A DNA stretch of 64,000 nt, from positions 69,569,149 to 69,633,148 of the forward strand of contig JALMQS010000099.1 in NCBI GenBank assembly GCA_024734495.1, written 5' to 3'. Below are positions 9,913 to 20,514 of the stretch, piece by piece. Made by a program: the position numbers and the translations under genes. The notes under the pieces are model-generated. The model had not been told where the DNA came from. It searched no databases and was given only the letters and a program-made list of their open reading frames with translations. This DNA is from Forficula auricularia (lineage: Eukaryota > Arthropoda > Insecta > Dermaptera > Forficulidae). Every line of letters starts with the position of its first letter. The stretch's first letter is position 1.

Positions 9913-11038
9913 TCTATATATATAAAATTAAGGTTTTGTCTGTACATTGGTCGAAATCACGCCAAATTTTGGTGCACACGTTTCGAGCAAAGTTATGAAC
10001 GAAAACACCCTCAACAAAATTCCTGTCTGTATGTCTGTCTGTAACAGTGGTTTCCGCGAAAAGTTGCTCACGATTCACGTCAAAACGACTGAAGGGATTA
10101 TTATGAAATTTCATATTTGTATCAGAAGTCTTCTAACTTACGTTTTTAGCTATATAACGTTTTGATATTTTGACCCCAAAAGGGGGTTTGGGGGAAGGGT
10201 GCACGAATGAAAATTATCAAATAACACTTAAACTATTAACTCTAAGGGAAATTTTATAATAAGCAAAGTTGTAGGGGATGTGATTTCTAACAACTTTTGT
10301 TTAAAAAAATTCCCCCAAAAAACCACCCAAAAAGGGGAGAAGGAGAAAAATAAATAAATTCTTGCTCTTTGACCAAACTCAACCAAATTTAGTATACATA
10401 ATCTGTGGGTCTCTAGAGAGCTAGAAATGCAAAAACTAACCACTTAAAAAAAGAGGGGGGGGGTCAAAAAATGAAAATGTTTGCCTTTTGGAGCAAACTC
10501 AACCAAATTTTGTATACATAATCTGTGGGACTCTAGAGAGCTAGAAATGCAAAAACTAACCACCTAAAATGGGGGGGGGGGGGTCAAAAAATGAAAATTC
10601 TTGCTCTTGGACTAAACTCAACCAAATTTTGTTTACATAATCTGTGGGTCACTAGAAGGCTAGAAATGCAAAAACTGGGTGTGGGGGTGGGTTAGGGCAT
10701 GGGATGCGCGGAATGGAATGGCGGTGGAGTGAGGGAGTATGGCGGAGTAGGGGGGGGGGTTCAGGTGAGGGTCCAGTGGCGTAGTGGGGTGGTACGGGGT
10801 GGGGGTCCGAGGCGGGGGTGCAGGTTAGAGTGTTGGAAGTGGTGGTGTGGGGGCGGTGGTTGGGTTTCGGGGAGTGTGGTGGGTTGGAGTGGGGGTGAGG
10901 TTTGGGTTCTGTGTTGGGGGCGGGGGTTGGGCATGGTACGGGAGGGGGAGTGGGGTGAGGGGGGTTCGAGTGCTGGGGGTCCAGGGGGCGTGCGCCCTGG
11001 CTATCAAGAGGGCCGCCGAAGGCGGGCCTTGCAGCTAG
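9913..11038 (+). mobile_element. Non-autonomous Helitron with internal minisatellite
   Basis: 5' end TCTATATATATAAAATTAAG follows an A. The 3' end is a GC hairpin (GCCGCCGAAGGCGGGC, about 11010-11026), then CTTGCAG and CTAG followed by T, as expected for Helitrons inserting between A and T. No inverted repeats or target duplication. Inside are three ~119-bp minisatellite units (10370-10680; ACTCAACCAAATTTTGTATA, AATCTGTGGGTC, GCTAGAAATGCAAAAACTA) and a G-rich block (10680-10990). No Rep/helicase frame; the long frames over the G-rich block are artefacts of composition. Layout resembles DINE-type elements of flies. Confidence 0.85.
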
Positions 11039-11399
11039 TAATAATTAAAGTAACAGAAAATTTAAAATTAAATATATATATTTATAGTTAAAAATTAATC
11101 GAATAATTAGGATATAAATCTTTTTTATTATTTACAAGAAAAATGCAGACAATTATTTTAGGGATTTTTGTATTATGGTCTCTTTAGTATCCAGAGGCAA
11201 ATATAAATTTATTAAATCAAAAATTAATGAAAGCAAGAAGCGCACTAGTAATAAATAATAAACTTAATTATAATTTTTTGTTTTTGCGAGTATTATAACA
11301 TGACATTAAAATCTTAATAAAATCATTAATAAAAAAATATGTTTTCTGCATTTTCGAAGTTCAAGCTCAAAAGCCAAAAACCCAAAATCTTATCAGTTT
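11039..11399. other. AT-rich DNA
   Basis: No supported feature. Confidence 0.45.
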
Positions 11400-11955
11400 T
11401 CCGTTTTTATTGACCCCCCCCTATTATGGACACAAAAAATAATAACTATTTTTTATCATGGGTTCATTTTATTGTAGTTATTTTTGAACACCCCCCCCCC
11501 CCAAAAAAAAAAAAACTTTTTTATTATATGGGTTCATTTTATTGTACCTATTTTTGAACCCCCCCCCCCTCTATTATGGACACAAAAAAAATAATAACTA
11601 TTTTTTATTATATGCGTTCATTTTATTATAGAGTTCATTTTATAGTGCCTATATTTATGACTCCCCCCACCGCCCTATTTTGGTCCCAGAAAATAATAAC
11701 TATTTTTTATTATATGGGTTCATTTTATTGTACCTATTTTTGAACTCCCCACCCTCCTAATTTGACCTCAGAAAAAAATAACTGATTTTTATTATAGGTT
11801 CATTTTATAGTGCCTATATTTATGACTCCCCCCACCGCCCTATTTTGGTCCCAGAAAATAATAACTATTTTTTATTATATGGGTTCATTTTATTGTACCT
11901 ATTTTTGAACCCCCCCCCCTCTATTATGAACACAAAAAATAATAACTATTTTTAC
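11400..11955. repeat. Minisatellite, units of ~75-95 bp
   Basis: About seven units, each with a C-run, CTATTATGGACACAAAAAAT, AATAACTATTTTTTATTATA, TGGGTTCATTTTATTGTACC and TATTTTTGAAC. Units vary in C-run length and small indels. Confidence 0.8.
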
Positions 11956-12375
11956 TTTATCCAATGCAAAGCATGGGTAAAGTATTGTAATCGCTCTCGG
12001 GGCAAGCGTGGCTTCAAAGGGTCCTCAGGTAAAGACTACGGAACCCATGGACTCAATTAAAGTCACAAATTGTAGTATTCAATTAGGTTGAATTTTAGCA
12101 CGTGACGGTTTTGCCAAAAATTACATGGGGTCTCGTCGAGAGGCCAAAAAGTGCGATTTTTTCATTTAGTGCGTGCGGATGTATGTATGTATGTATGTAT
12201 GGATGGATGTATGTTATCGTTTTTTGGCCCACGATTTTTTCCACACCGTTGCACCGATTGAAATGAAATTGAAAACCTAGCATTCTTTTAACAAAATGAA
12301 GCGCTGATTAGTTTTTGGTACATATCGGCCCACAAACATTAGTACTTTATTTCAGTACTTTTTAGTTTTTTCTAA
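11956..12375 (+). repeat. Interspersed repeat, ACTTTATCCAATGCAAAGCA family, copy 1
   Basis: Shares CCAATGCAAAGCATGGGTAA, CTCAGGTAAAGACTACGGAA, CACGTGACGGTTTTGCCAAA, a TGTA microsatellite and CCGTTGCACCGATTGAAATG with inverse copies at 23340-23895 and 59420-60000. Parts also occur inside the Helitron at 16710, so it is probably a Helitron-related or Helitron-captured segment. No coding capacity. Confidence 0.7.
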
Positions 12376-12397
12376 ATATCTTGAAAATGAGAAGAGC

Positions 12398-12900
12398 GAA
12401 TACAGACTTCTTCTTATACACTATAGACTTCTGCTTGAGAATATGGATAGGCGACAAGGCAAGGAGTGCACGGAGAGCTCAAACTGTTTCTTACATATAT
12501 ACACACATACACTGCTATTGGAGTTGAACAGAATACATACATATATATACTTATATTCAAGTTCCGCAGTGAGTAGAAGAGAGAATACAGACTTCTTCTT
12601 ATACATATAGACTTCTGCTTTAGAATTGGATATACGCACAAGGCAAGGAGTGCACAGAGAGCTCAAACTGTTTCTTACATATATACACACATACTTCTGC
12701 TATTGGCGTTGAACAGAATACACATACATATACTTATATTCAAGTTCCGCAGTGAGTTGAAGAGAGAATACAGACTTCTTCTTATACATATATACCTACT
12801 GCAGAGAGAGAGTTGAATACCACAGAGCTCAAACTGCTTCTTATATGAGAACACACAGAGGAGAGTCTTCATCACATATATACATACATACATATACATA
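12398..12900. repeat. Tandem repeat, ~184-bp unit, about 2.7 copies
   Basis: Units start at 12398, 12583 and 12766 with GAATACAGACTTCTTCTTAT. They share GGCAAGGAGTGCAC, GAGAGCTCAAACTGTTTCTT, GTTGAACAGAATACA and TTCAAGTTCCGCAGTGAG. The third unit decays into CATA-rich sequence. Reading frames across it are repeats, not genes. Confidence 0.8.
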
Positions 12901-13870
12901 CGGCGGAGTTGCACACACCTACACGCTTATTCATCTATTACAAGGGAACATACAACGAGCACAAACACACCCGCGGCTCCTCTCCAGGTCTTCGCTTGCA
13001 ATACACATACCATAGCTGGACACCAATACCAGAGCTGGACACCAAAGAAGACGTCTATACCATAGTCGAGCTCATTGTACAGTCACTGAATAAAAATATC
13101 TCATTGTCTCTCGTTAACCGCTGGTCTGTATATCATTATTTATAGAATTAGTACCAGGAAGTCCATTTCCCTACATCCTTCACTCACCACATAAAATTTC
13201 ATTCTCCATTCTAGGGACGCGCCACTTGGATCGGACACTGAGGGATACACCCACCCCATCAACAAAAAAATAGCGAAGCAGATTAAATATTTCATAATTA
13301 TCGATATTAAATTAACATTAACGTAATAAAATAAAGCCCAATTTCCCAAGTACATGAGTTACATTGCCCCCCCCTCGCCCCTTGATAACCCTCCACCCCC
13401 CGTGGCCTCTTCAAAAGAAAAAAGAAAAGGAAATTATTGCTAATTTATTTAGATCAGTGACCATCAAGAGAACAAAAACAAGTTCTCTCTCTTGGAGTAT
13501 GATGGTAATTATCGATGACAGGTCTCTCTTTCTCATTTAATAAATCGATCACTCTCTCTCTTTTTTATCTTAATTGAGTACTTGTAATTTATAATTTGAA
13601 AAAACAAAAAATCATAAATCTATTTTGTTGGTTTTAATGATTATTATTTACAAAGAACAAGTATAGCATATAGGAATCAATTAAATACTATATATTTGTT
13701 CTTGTGAGATTTTTTCCTAATAAATAAGTAAATAAATAATCACTGATATACTGGCTGCGCTGGAATCAGCTTATGCAGAACAAACATTTCTACCCAGAGA
13801 AAAAATGTAAGCTTTTTCAAGAGGCGATAAGATTTCTTCGCAGATTTTGAAATTTTTTTGCTTGGGAAAC
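12901..13870. other. Unique-looking DNA; possible LTR-like tail at 12940-13140
   Basis: 12940-13140 is less AT-rich and holds TGGACACCAATACCAGAGCT and an AATAAA (13089) before CGTTAACCGCTGGTCTGTA, which could be the end of an old LTR; I cannot find a partner LTR. 13141-13870 has C-rich and CTCT-rich tracts but no gene. Confidence 0.35.
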
Positions 13871-15130
13871 TAAAACTTGGCATAAAGAATGCTGCATCTT
13901 TATGCTTTAGTTTAATGTGCTAAATTTCAGCATTAGATACAGCTGTTTATGAGTTACTCACATACCTCTGCATTTTTTTTACTTGAGTATAGGATATAAT
14001 GTGAAGTATTTCAATCGTCTGTCGGGGACCAGACTTTTTGAGAGATTCTATCTCAGAGATGAAAAAAAGTTAATTTCACTTTGTGACATCTTGGTGGAAG
14101 GAATCAATGCCCTTAATAGTTTGAAACCGGATTTAGAACATAAAATCAGATATTGTGGTCCCCAGGGCCAAAAGTCAACAAAAATCCATTGGTCAGTGCG
14201 TAGTGCGTACGTACGTTCTTACCTCTGCGTTTCGCAACCATAGGTCTCAAAGGTACAAAATTTGAAACTTAAGCTTGATATAGACTAAAAGGTGTACAGC
14301 AAGCTTTTGGTTGAAATCGGAACAACGAAAGTTGACATTTACATGAAAGATTTTTTGGTTTTTTGTGATTTTCTCAATAACGGTTCCATCGATTTTTATT
14401 ATTTTACCATACAGGGTAAGTGTAATCGTGAATGAAAAAAAGTTATTTTTTTGGTTGTTTTTTTTTTTGAAATATCTCAAAAAACGGCTGAAACTATTTT
14501 GATTAAAAAAATTTGGCAAAACCATGGCATTTCGGTCTACAAAAAAAGCCCTAATAAGTGACCATCGAAAAAATTAGATTTTTCGAAATATTAACTGTTG
14601 GTTAAAATGTCGGTTAGTATGTTAGTTAGTACGTGCATTACCAAATTTTTGTGAACGCAGTAGCTCAAAAACTAGTCTGAATGAGCTGATTAGATTTTGG
14701 TTGAAATCGGACTCAAAATTAAGAGGTGTTTAAAAATTTAAATTATAAGATTTTCAAACTAAAACAAGAAAATTAAATTTACTGTCAAGTGAGCCTATTA
14801 TATAAAAATTGGGTGGGGTGGGGGGGGGTAAAAAAATATCATTATAAGTCCTTGACCCTTTGATCGATTTGAACGAAATTTCGCATATTCACCCTTAGGA
14901 CCTTATGAAAATGACTCACTAATTAAAAGGAGATATTATTAATTGCCAATCGGCCCAAAATTAGGAGGGTGGGGGGGGGGGGTTCTTTGGTAAATAATTA
15001 TAAATTATTTTAATTCAATATTAAATATAAAAGAAAGTACCCAGGTGTATGGTAAAGTCATATGGATGGACACATCAGTTTAGTTAATTAATGGAAACAT
15101 GCTTGGCATAATATAATATATAGACCTTTT
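13871..15130 (+). repeat. Interspersed repeat family with G-tracts, copy 1
   Basis: Contains AAAAAACGGCTGAAACTATT, AACCATGGCATTTCGGTCTA, AAAGCCCTAATAAGTGACCA, two long G runs and GTATGGTAAAGTCA. A second copy lies at 22070-22610 inside a hAT element, and the 3' part is inverse at 51745-52090. It has no domain I recognise; the open frame at 13983-14243 is not supported. Confidence 0.65.
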
Positions 15131-15210
15131 CTATATGTCTTCTTCTTCTTTTTTTAAACCTTATTATTATTATGTTATGAATCGGTAGTAATTTTTCATA
15201 GTATACTTAC

Positions 15211-15262
15211 TTAGCTGAATATGACGTTTGAGCTCTCGCTACCCGATTAGTTCCACATATAT
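15211..15262 (-). CDS. Host gene internal exon (52 nt), unrecognised protein
   Basis: On the minus strand a polypyrimidine tract and TTTTTTTTCAG end at 15263 and the donor GTAAGTATAC starts at 15210, matching splice consensus on both sides. Of three frames, two are closed by stops and one is open: two bases, then ICGTNRVARAQTSYSA, then two bases (enters phase 1, leaves phase 2). The entry phase matches the exit phase of the exon at 51541-51624, joining at a GAT codon. I do not recognise the family. It lies about 120 bp from a hAT element (15381) and about 80 bp after an interspersed repeat. A short exon in repeat-filled DNA can arise by chance, but two good splice sites plus one open frame make it credible. 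Confidence 0.6.
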
Positions 15263-15380
15263 CTGAAAAAAAACAATTAAGAATAAATAATTATTATTAT
15301 ATGGTATATAATAGTATTACTAAAATTATTCTAATGGGACTTGAGAACACCACGGGAGTTAATCATTAACCTACCATGCT

Positions 15381-16516
15381 CAGGGCCGTGCCTGGGTATA
15401 TGGCCGCCTGCGTGCCAGTCTGTATGGCTGCCCCCAGGATAACATTAAAAAAAACTACTTTAATTTTTAATGTTTATTATTATACACAGGGCATCAAACC
15501 GGGAAAAAAATCAGTTTTTGGTTAACCGAAATCGAGAACGTTACATTTTTTGTGTATTACCTTTTTCAGTCTTTGTCGAGTAAATAAACTTTTTATTAAA
15601 TTTCACCACACGAACACACAACTAAAAGTTTTCAGGAATAAAGCAATTTATTTTTATTCGTTAAATCAGGGGTCGGCGCGACCGTGCACGATCGAGCTGA
15701 TTTTCGAAAAGCTCCGCCTCCCACCACCCCCTTACGTTCTCACTTCCGCGCGATACCTACAAGCCTCCAGAGCCTCAAGAGCGTAGTCTTAACGTAGTGT
15801 AATGCGGGGCCTTCATATTACGAAAATATTATCAAAATTACAAAAATATTATTCAGTTTTAAATTTTAAACTATTGATTTTTAAATTTTAGATTTTGCTT
15901 TAAAATAATTGAATGAAATTTTTGTAATTTTGATAATATTTTCGTAATATGAAGGCCCCGCGTTACTCTACGTTAAGAGTACACTCTTGAGGCTCTGGAG
16001 GCTTGTAGGTATCGCGCGGAAGTGAGAACGTAAGGGGGTGGTGGGAGGCGGAGCTTTTCGAAAATCAGCTCGATCGTGCACGGTCGCGCCGACCCCTGCG
16101 TTAAATTAAAGACTTTAATAATATCGGATCACACACAGGACACAAAAAACGATTTATCCTCGCTAGTCTATAGACTAATACGACTAATAAGACGAATAAG
16201 ACCGCTTACGCGACGCCGGTCAATTGAAAAAACTATTTCGGCTCTTCGCTCGTGCAATGTTCGAAAAAATTCGGATTCGCTGCATGACTAGGTATATAAA
16301 TACTACAACGACATAATCAGTTTTTATACATTTCTTATTTCTGAGAAACTCTTTTTAGATAGATTAGATTAGAGAAACTGTTTTTACTTCGTATCTTAAT
16401 GAAAACAAACCGATTGTATTTTTGCCCAGTAAACAACTTGTAACGATTTGGCTGCCTCTTAATTTCGGCCGCCTGCGTGCGGTGCACGCAATGAACGCCC
16501 GTCAGGCACGGCCCCG
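15381..16516. mobile_element. Non-autonomous hAT element, 8-bp target duplication
   Basis: Left end CAGGGCCGTGCCTGGGTA, right end an inverse relative (GTCAGGCACGGCCCCG). Flanked by ACCATGCT at 15373-15380 and 16517-16524. Eight-base duplications and CAGGG ends identify hAT. No transposase; frames inside are short. A second hAT element (15667-16098) is nested in it. Confidence 0.85.
15667..16098. mobile_element. Foldback hAT element nested in another hAT
   Basis: Two near-identical inverse arms of about 175-185 bp run from CAGGGGTCGGCGCGACCGTG inward to ATTACGAAAATATTATC, with an AT-rich centre. Flanked by the exact 8-bp duplication CGTTAAAT (15659-15666, 16099-16106). Arms are GC-rich and differ at only a few positions, indicating recent activity or gene conversion. 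A transcript would form a long hairpin. Confidence 0.9.
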
Positions 16517-16709
16517 ACCATGCTTGAATATTTATATAATATTATTTCTATTTCTTCATATAAAATAGATATTAATATATTCCTGAAAAATTCTATCTAT
16601 ATATGTTTTTAAAAACCTATAATGTTTTCCTTGTTTACAATTTTTTTTTAGTACACTTAGGTGTTAGTTAGACGAAGAACTTGTTTGTTTATTTTCTATC
16701 TAAATATCT

Positions 16710-17858
16710 TCTATATAATAAAAATGAATTTCTTTTTCTTTGTAAGCGCAGATCTCTCAAATGCCTGGGCCGATTTGGCTAATTTTTTTTTAAAATGTTC
16801 GTAATAGTCCATTTCAGGTTAATATGTAAAAAAAAATCCGAAAAATTGCCCGGAAAATTGGAAAATTCACGGAAAACTGAAACCAAATCTGAATTGCCAA
16901 CATAGCTTGCCAAACAATAAAATAACTAAATAGCAAACTAACTTTGTGTTGGCAGCCCTATCTGTCACATTTTTTGAGATGTTTCTTAATAGCATAGATA
17001 AAAGAGATCTAACCACATTATCGTTGAAGAAGAATTTAATAATGCAACAAAGATTTAAACAAACTATCTGTTTTTTTTAAAGAACATTAAAAAAAAAATT
17101 AAAAAAGTAAACTGCAACGGATCGTTGCTAAACTTTATCCAATGTACTATCTTATTCTAAAATAAAGTACTTTTTAAAATAAAATTTTACAAAAAACTAT
17201 ATAAGTATGACCTTTTGTGGTCCTCAAGGTACTTAATTACAATGAATTTTAAATCCCACAAATATTAATTTGACAATTAAATTGATGAACTCAAAAATTG
17301 TTATTAAGTTAAATAAACTGCAACGGATCGTTGCTAAACTTTATCCAAATTCATTTGAAATATTAATATGTTTATTCCTTTATTATCAATCAGATATCAC
17401 TTGCAATTTGCAGTTCATGTTGACCATGCGAGGATCCAGGGGGGGCTACGCAGGGCGACCGCCCCCCCCCTTAAGCATTGAGATCAATATTTTTTTTATA
17501 TATATCATTAAATTTTAAAATTGAAGAAAATAAAAGTTTTCTATGTGGGGGCGCTGCCCCCCCCCCCCCGCTTGGACAATTCGACCGCGACACACTTCCG
17601 AGATCAAAAGTAGATATGCCGGCGACCGCCCCCCCCCCACCCAAATCAGAGGTCTGGATCCGCGCCTGATGTTGACTTTATTGTATATTACAGTTAAATA
17701 GAATCACAAATTATGTCTATTTAAGACTTTATAATAAAACAATTACATTTATTCTCTGTTACTAATAAAACATCAATAAAGCAGCCAAGCAAGTGGGGTC
17801 CAGGGGGCGAAGCCCCCTGGCTAGCGTGCTGCCCGCCGAAGGCGGGCCTTGAAGCTAG
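16710..17858 (+). mobile_element. Non-autonomous Helitron, second copy, with a hAT insert
   Basis: 5' end TCTATATAATAAAAATGAAT; 3' end hairpin GCCCGCCGAAGGCGGGC, then CTTGAAG and CTAG before T (17855-17859). The 3' 45 bp closely match the Helitron ending at 11038, although the 5' ends differ. Contains GCAACGGATCGTTGCTAAAC twice (near 17117 and 17320), also found at 58765 and, diverged, 23130. A hAT MITE (17425-17668) is inserted inside. No Rep/helicase frame. Confidence 0.8.
17425..17668. mobile_element. hAT MITE, 244 bp, with 8-bp target duplication
   Basis: Ends CATGCGAGGATCCAGG and CTGGATCCGCGCCTG are imperfect inverses. Flanked by ATGTTGAC at 17417-17424 and 17669-17676. Interior has two inverse C-rich blocks. 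Clearly inserted into the Helitron after the Helitron formed. Confidence 0.9.
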
Positions 17859-17974
17859 TAAATAATAAAATGTCGCCGTTGGCAATCTAATTAGAATGAA
17901 TTAATTTGTTAATCCATATCAAATTTTGTCAAAATTTCTCGAAAAGATGTCTTTCTTCTTCTTGTTTTTAAACC

Positions 17975-18760
17975 TTATAGGTTTATTTCTTCCAGATCGT
18001 CATACCATCTCTTCTTGGGACGACCTCTACTTCTTATTCCAACCGGCTTGTTGGTCATCACTTTCTTTACCAGTCGGTCTTCTGGCATTCTTCGAACATG
18101 CGCGTACAATTCTGATCTTCTTCGCTTGATCCATTCTCCGATCTTTTGTATTCCACATTTTTCTCTAATATCTTCACTCTTTATTCTATCGAGCTTGGTC
18201 ACGTTCATTATCCTTCGCAATGTCTTCATTTCTGTTGTTTCCAATAATTGGAGAAGTTTTTGCAGTGTCGGGTCTTGTCTCAGCTGCATATGTTAATAAT
18301 GGACGTACTACGATTGTGTAGACATCAGTACCTTGGCCTCCGTTCTTAAACATTGGCTTGAACTCAGATTTCACTATTAAGGCAACCCGATATTTTTGAG
18401 GCCTTTATTGTTTGATGTTTTACCATCATGTCTTCTAGGTCTCGATTGAGAGGTCACTTGGGTGCCAAGGTACATGAAGGATATGTCTTGTTCGACAATC
18501 TTATCGTATAGTTGTAGTTTACATCGGAGTGGTATTTTAGAGATTGTTAGAGTTTTGGTCTTCTTGATTGACAGGGTGAGACCGAACTTATGTGCAACTC
18601 AGCTGAATTTATACAGGTGGCGCTGGAGGGATTCCTCATCTTCTGCATCGTCTGCATAGCAAACGCATGTTAAATTCTCGTCCCCTAAGGAATATCCTTT
18701 TAATTTTTTGATTTCTCCAATGATTTCATCTATATGTATAACACAAAACATCCGAATTTG
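17975..18760 (-). pseudogene. RTE/BovB- or Jockey-type reverse transcriptase relic
   Basis: Minus-strand frames, shifted several times, read in order: CVCYADDA (RT motif C, near 18650), SIKKTKTLTI, then MYLGTQVTS, then VVRPLLTYAAETR, then TEMKTLRRIMNVTKLDRI, and finally HVRRMPEDR and SRGRPKKRWYDDL near 17990. This is the thumb and C-terminal part of an endonuclease-type LINE RT of the RGRPKKRW group. The endonuclease and fingers are absent. Multiple frameshifts and a deletion around the ADD motif show it is dead. Confidence 0.85.
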
Positions 18761-18934
18761 GAACTTAGAATCTTTAGAACTTGCAGATCTCAATTTAAAT
18801 TTCCTAATTTGAATACATTTTATTTATCATGAAAAAATTAAAAAAAAATCCCGTCCGCATCGTCGCGAGAGCCGATTATAATAAGTATAGATATAGATAT
18901 TTCACTTAAAAAATCAAAAAATCATACCTTTTCT
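18761..18934. other. Non-coding DNA
   Basis: AT-rich, with a GC-richer patch near 18850 (CCCGTCCGCATCGTCGCGAG). No gene. Confidence 0.4.
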
Positions 18935-19069
18935 CTAACTAGGCCAGTCAAAATCGACAATAAATTCGCAAAACATGATGTATCTCTGATTTTTTAGTAT
19001 GTTGTTTGGACCCATTAGAGTATGTTTGTCCAAGTTTGCAATTCTCAAAAAGTTGTGGAAAATTTTTAC
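18935..19069. repeat. Partial direct copy of the palindrome arm
   Basis: TAGGCCAGTCAAAATCGACA, GCAAAACATGATGTATCTCT and GTTTGCAATTCTCAAAAAGT recur in direct orientation at about 19240-19385 within the adjoining palindrome. Confidence 0.75.
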
Positions 19070-20362
19070 AAACAACTTTTAAATATTTAATAGCTGATTT
19101 TTACGCTCTATTGAGCATATATCTGAGATTTTTCTTTAATTATATGCAAACATTTTGAACTATTGGATTTTTTTCAATCATTTCAAAAAAAATTTGAATT
19201 GTCAATTTCTTACGGGTGGTCTCACCACGAGAATTTCTGTTTAGGCCAGTCAAAATTGACACAAAAAAATGGCTAAATTCGCAAAACATGATGTATCTCT
19301 GATTTTTTAGTATGTCGTTTGGACCTCATTAGGTATGTATGCCGAAGTTTGCAATTCTCAAAAAAGTTGTGAAAAATTTTACACACGAAAAACCGCGATA
19401 ATTTTCGGACATTTTTCAGATTCTGCTCTATATCTCCTAATCCATAAATTCTTCGTCAAACGCTATTCCATATGTTTTTTAAGAGCAATAAATTTGTAAG
19501 AAATTTAGCTTAACCAGAGCTCTTTGGGTCAATTGGTTACAGAATTATGGCACTTTGAAAATAGGCCAAATTTTCGAAAAATTGAAAATTTTAGTTTTAG
19601 ACCCTCTTTGGACCGAAATTGCATCGAAACCATTGATCCGACAAGTAAAACTTATAGAATATAATTTGTAGGCAATTTAATTAGCTTTAAATTAATTGCA
19701 ATGCGGGGTTTGTAAGTCTCAAAATCTGGAAAAATGCGATTTTACCTTTTATGATTTTTTTAGATTTTGAGAGAACTACAAGATTTACAGACCCCGCACT
19801 GCACTTACTTTAAAGATAATTAAATTGCCTACAAATTATATTCTATATGTTTTACTTGTAGGATCAATGGTTTCGGTGCAATTTCGGTCCAAAGAGGGTC
19901 TAAAACTTTCAATTTTTCGAAAATTTGGCCCATTTTCAAAGTAACATAATTCGGTATTGAATAGCTTTCGACGAAAAATGCATGGATTAGGAGATATAGA
20001 GCAGAATCTGAAAAAAGTCCGAAAATTTCGCGGTTTTTCGTGTGTAAAAATTTTTCCACAACTTTTTGAGAATTGCAAACTTCGGCATACATACCCCTAA
20101 TGGGTCCAAACAACATACTAAAAAATCAGAGATACATCATGTTTTGCGAATTTAGCCATTTTTTGTGTCAATTTTGACTGGCCTAAACAGAAATTCTCCC
20201 GTGGTGAGACCACCCGTAAGAAATTGACAATTCAAATTTTTTTTTGAAATGATTGAAAAAAATCCAATAATTCAAAATTTTTGCATATAATTAAAGAAAA
20301 ATCTCAGATATATGCTCAATAGAAAGCGTAGAAATCAGTATTAAATATTTAAAAGTTGTTTT
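19070..20362. repeat. 1.3-kb near-perfect palindrome
   Basis: The left arm (about 19070-19760) and right arm (about 19775-20362) are inverse copies from AAACAACTTTTAAATATTTA at the edge through GGTGGTCTCACCAC, TTGACTGGCC-type phrases and ATCGAAACCATTGATC to a short centre near 19770. No hAT-type ends or clear target duplication. It is a foldback element or an inverted duplication; the reading frames in it are mirror images, not genes. Confidence 0.8.
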
Positions 20363-20514
20363 AATTAAGTACTGGTAATGATTATTCAACTATATTGGCA
20401 CTCATTAACATTAAACATGATCAATTAAAATATAATGGCAATCATTTATACAATGTACAAGGTTAAGTGTTTCACTCAAACTATTTTGTGATTTAAATCA
20501 TTTACCTACTTGAT

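Noticed and set aside
10699..11091. 130-residue Gly/Trp/Val-rich frame over the G-rich block
   Set aside because: Produced by GGGGTG-type composition inside a Helitron; the other strand is equally open and no domain is present.
12414..12914. Several overlapping minus-strand frames with cysteine and tyrosine repeats
   Set aside because: They follow the 184-bp tandem repeat and change frame with it; no start context or homology.
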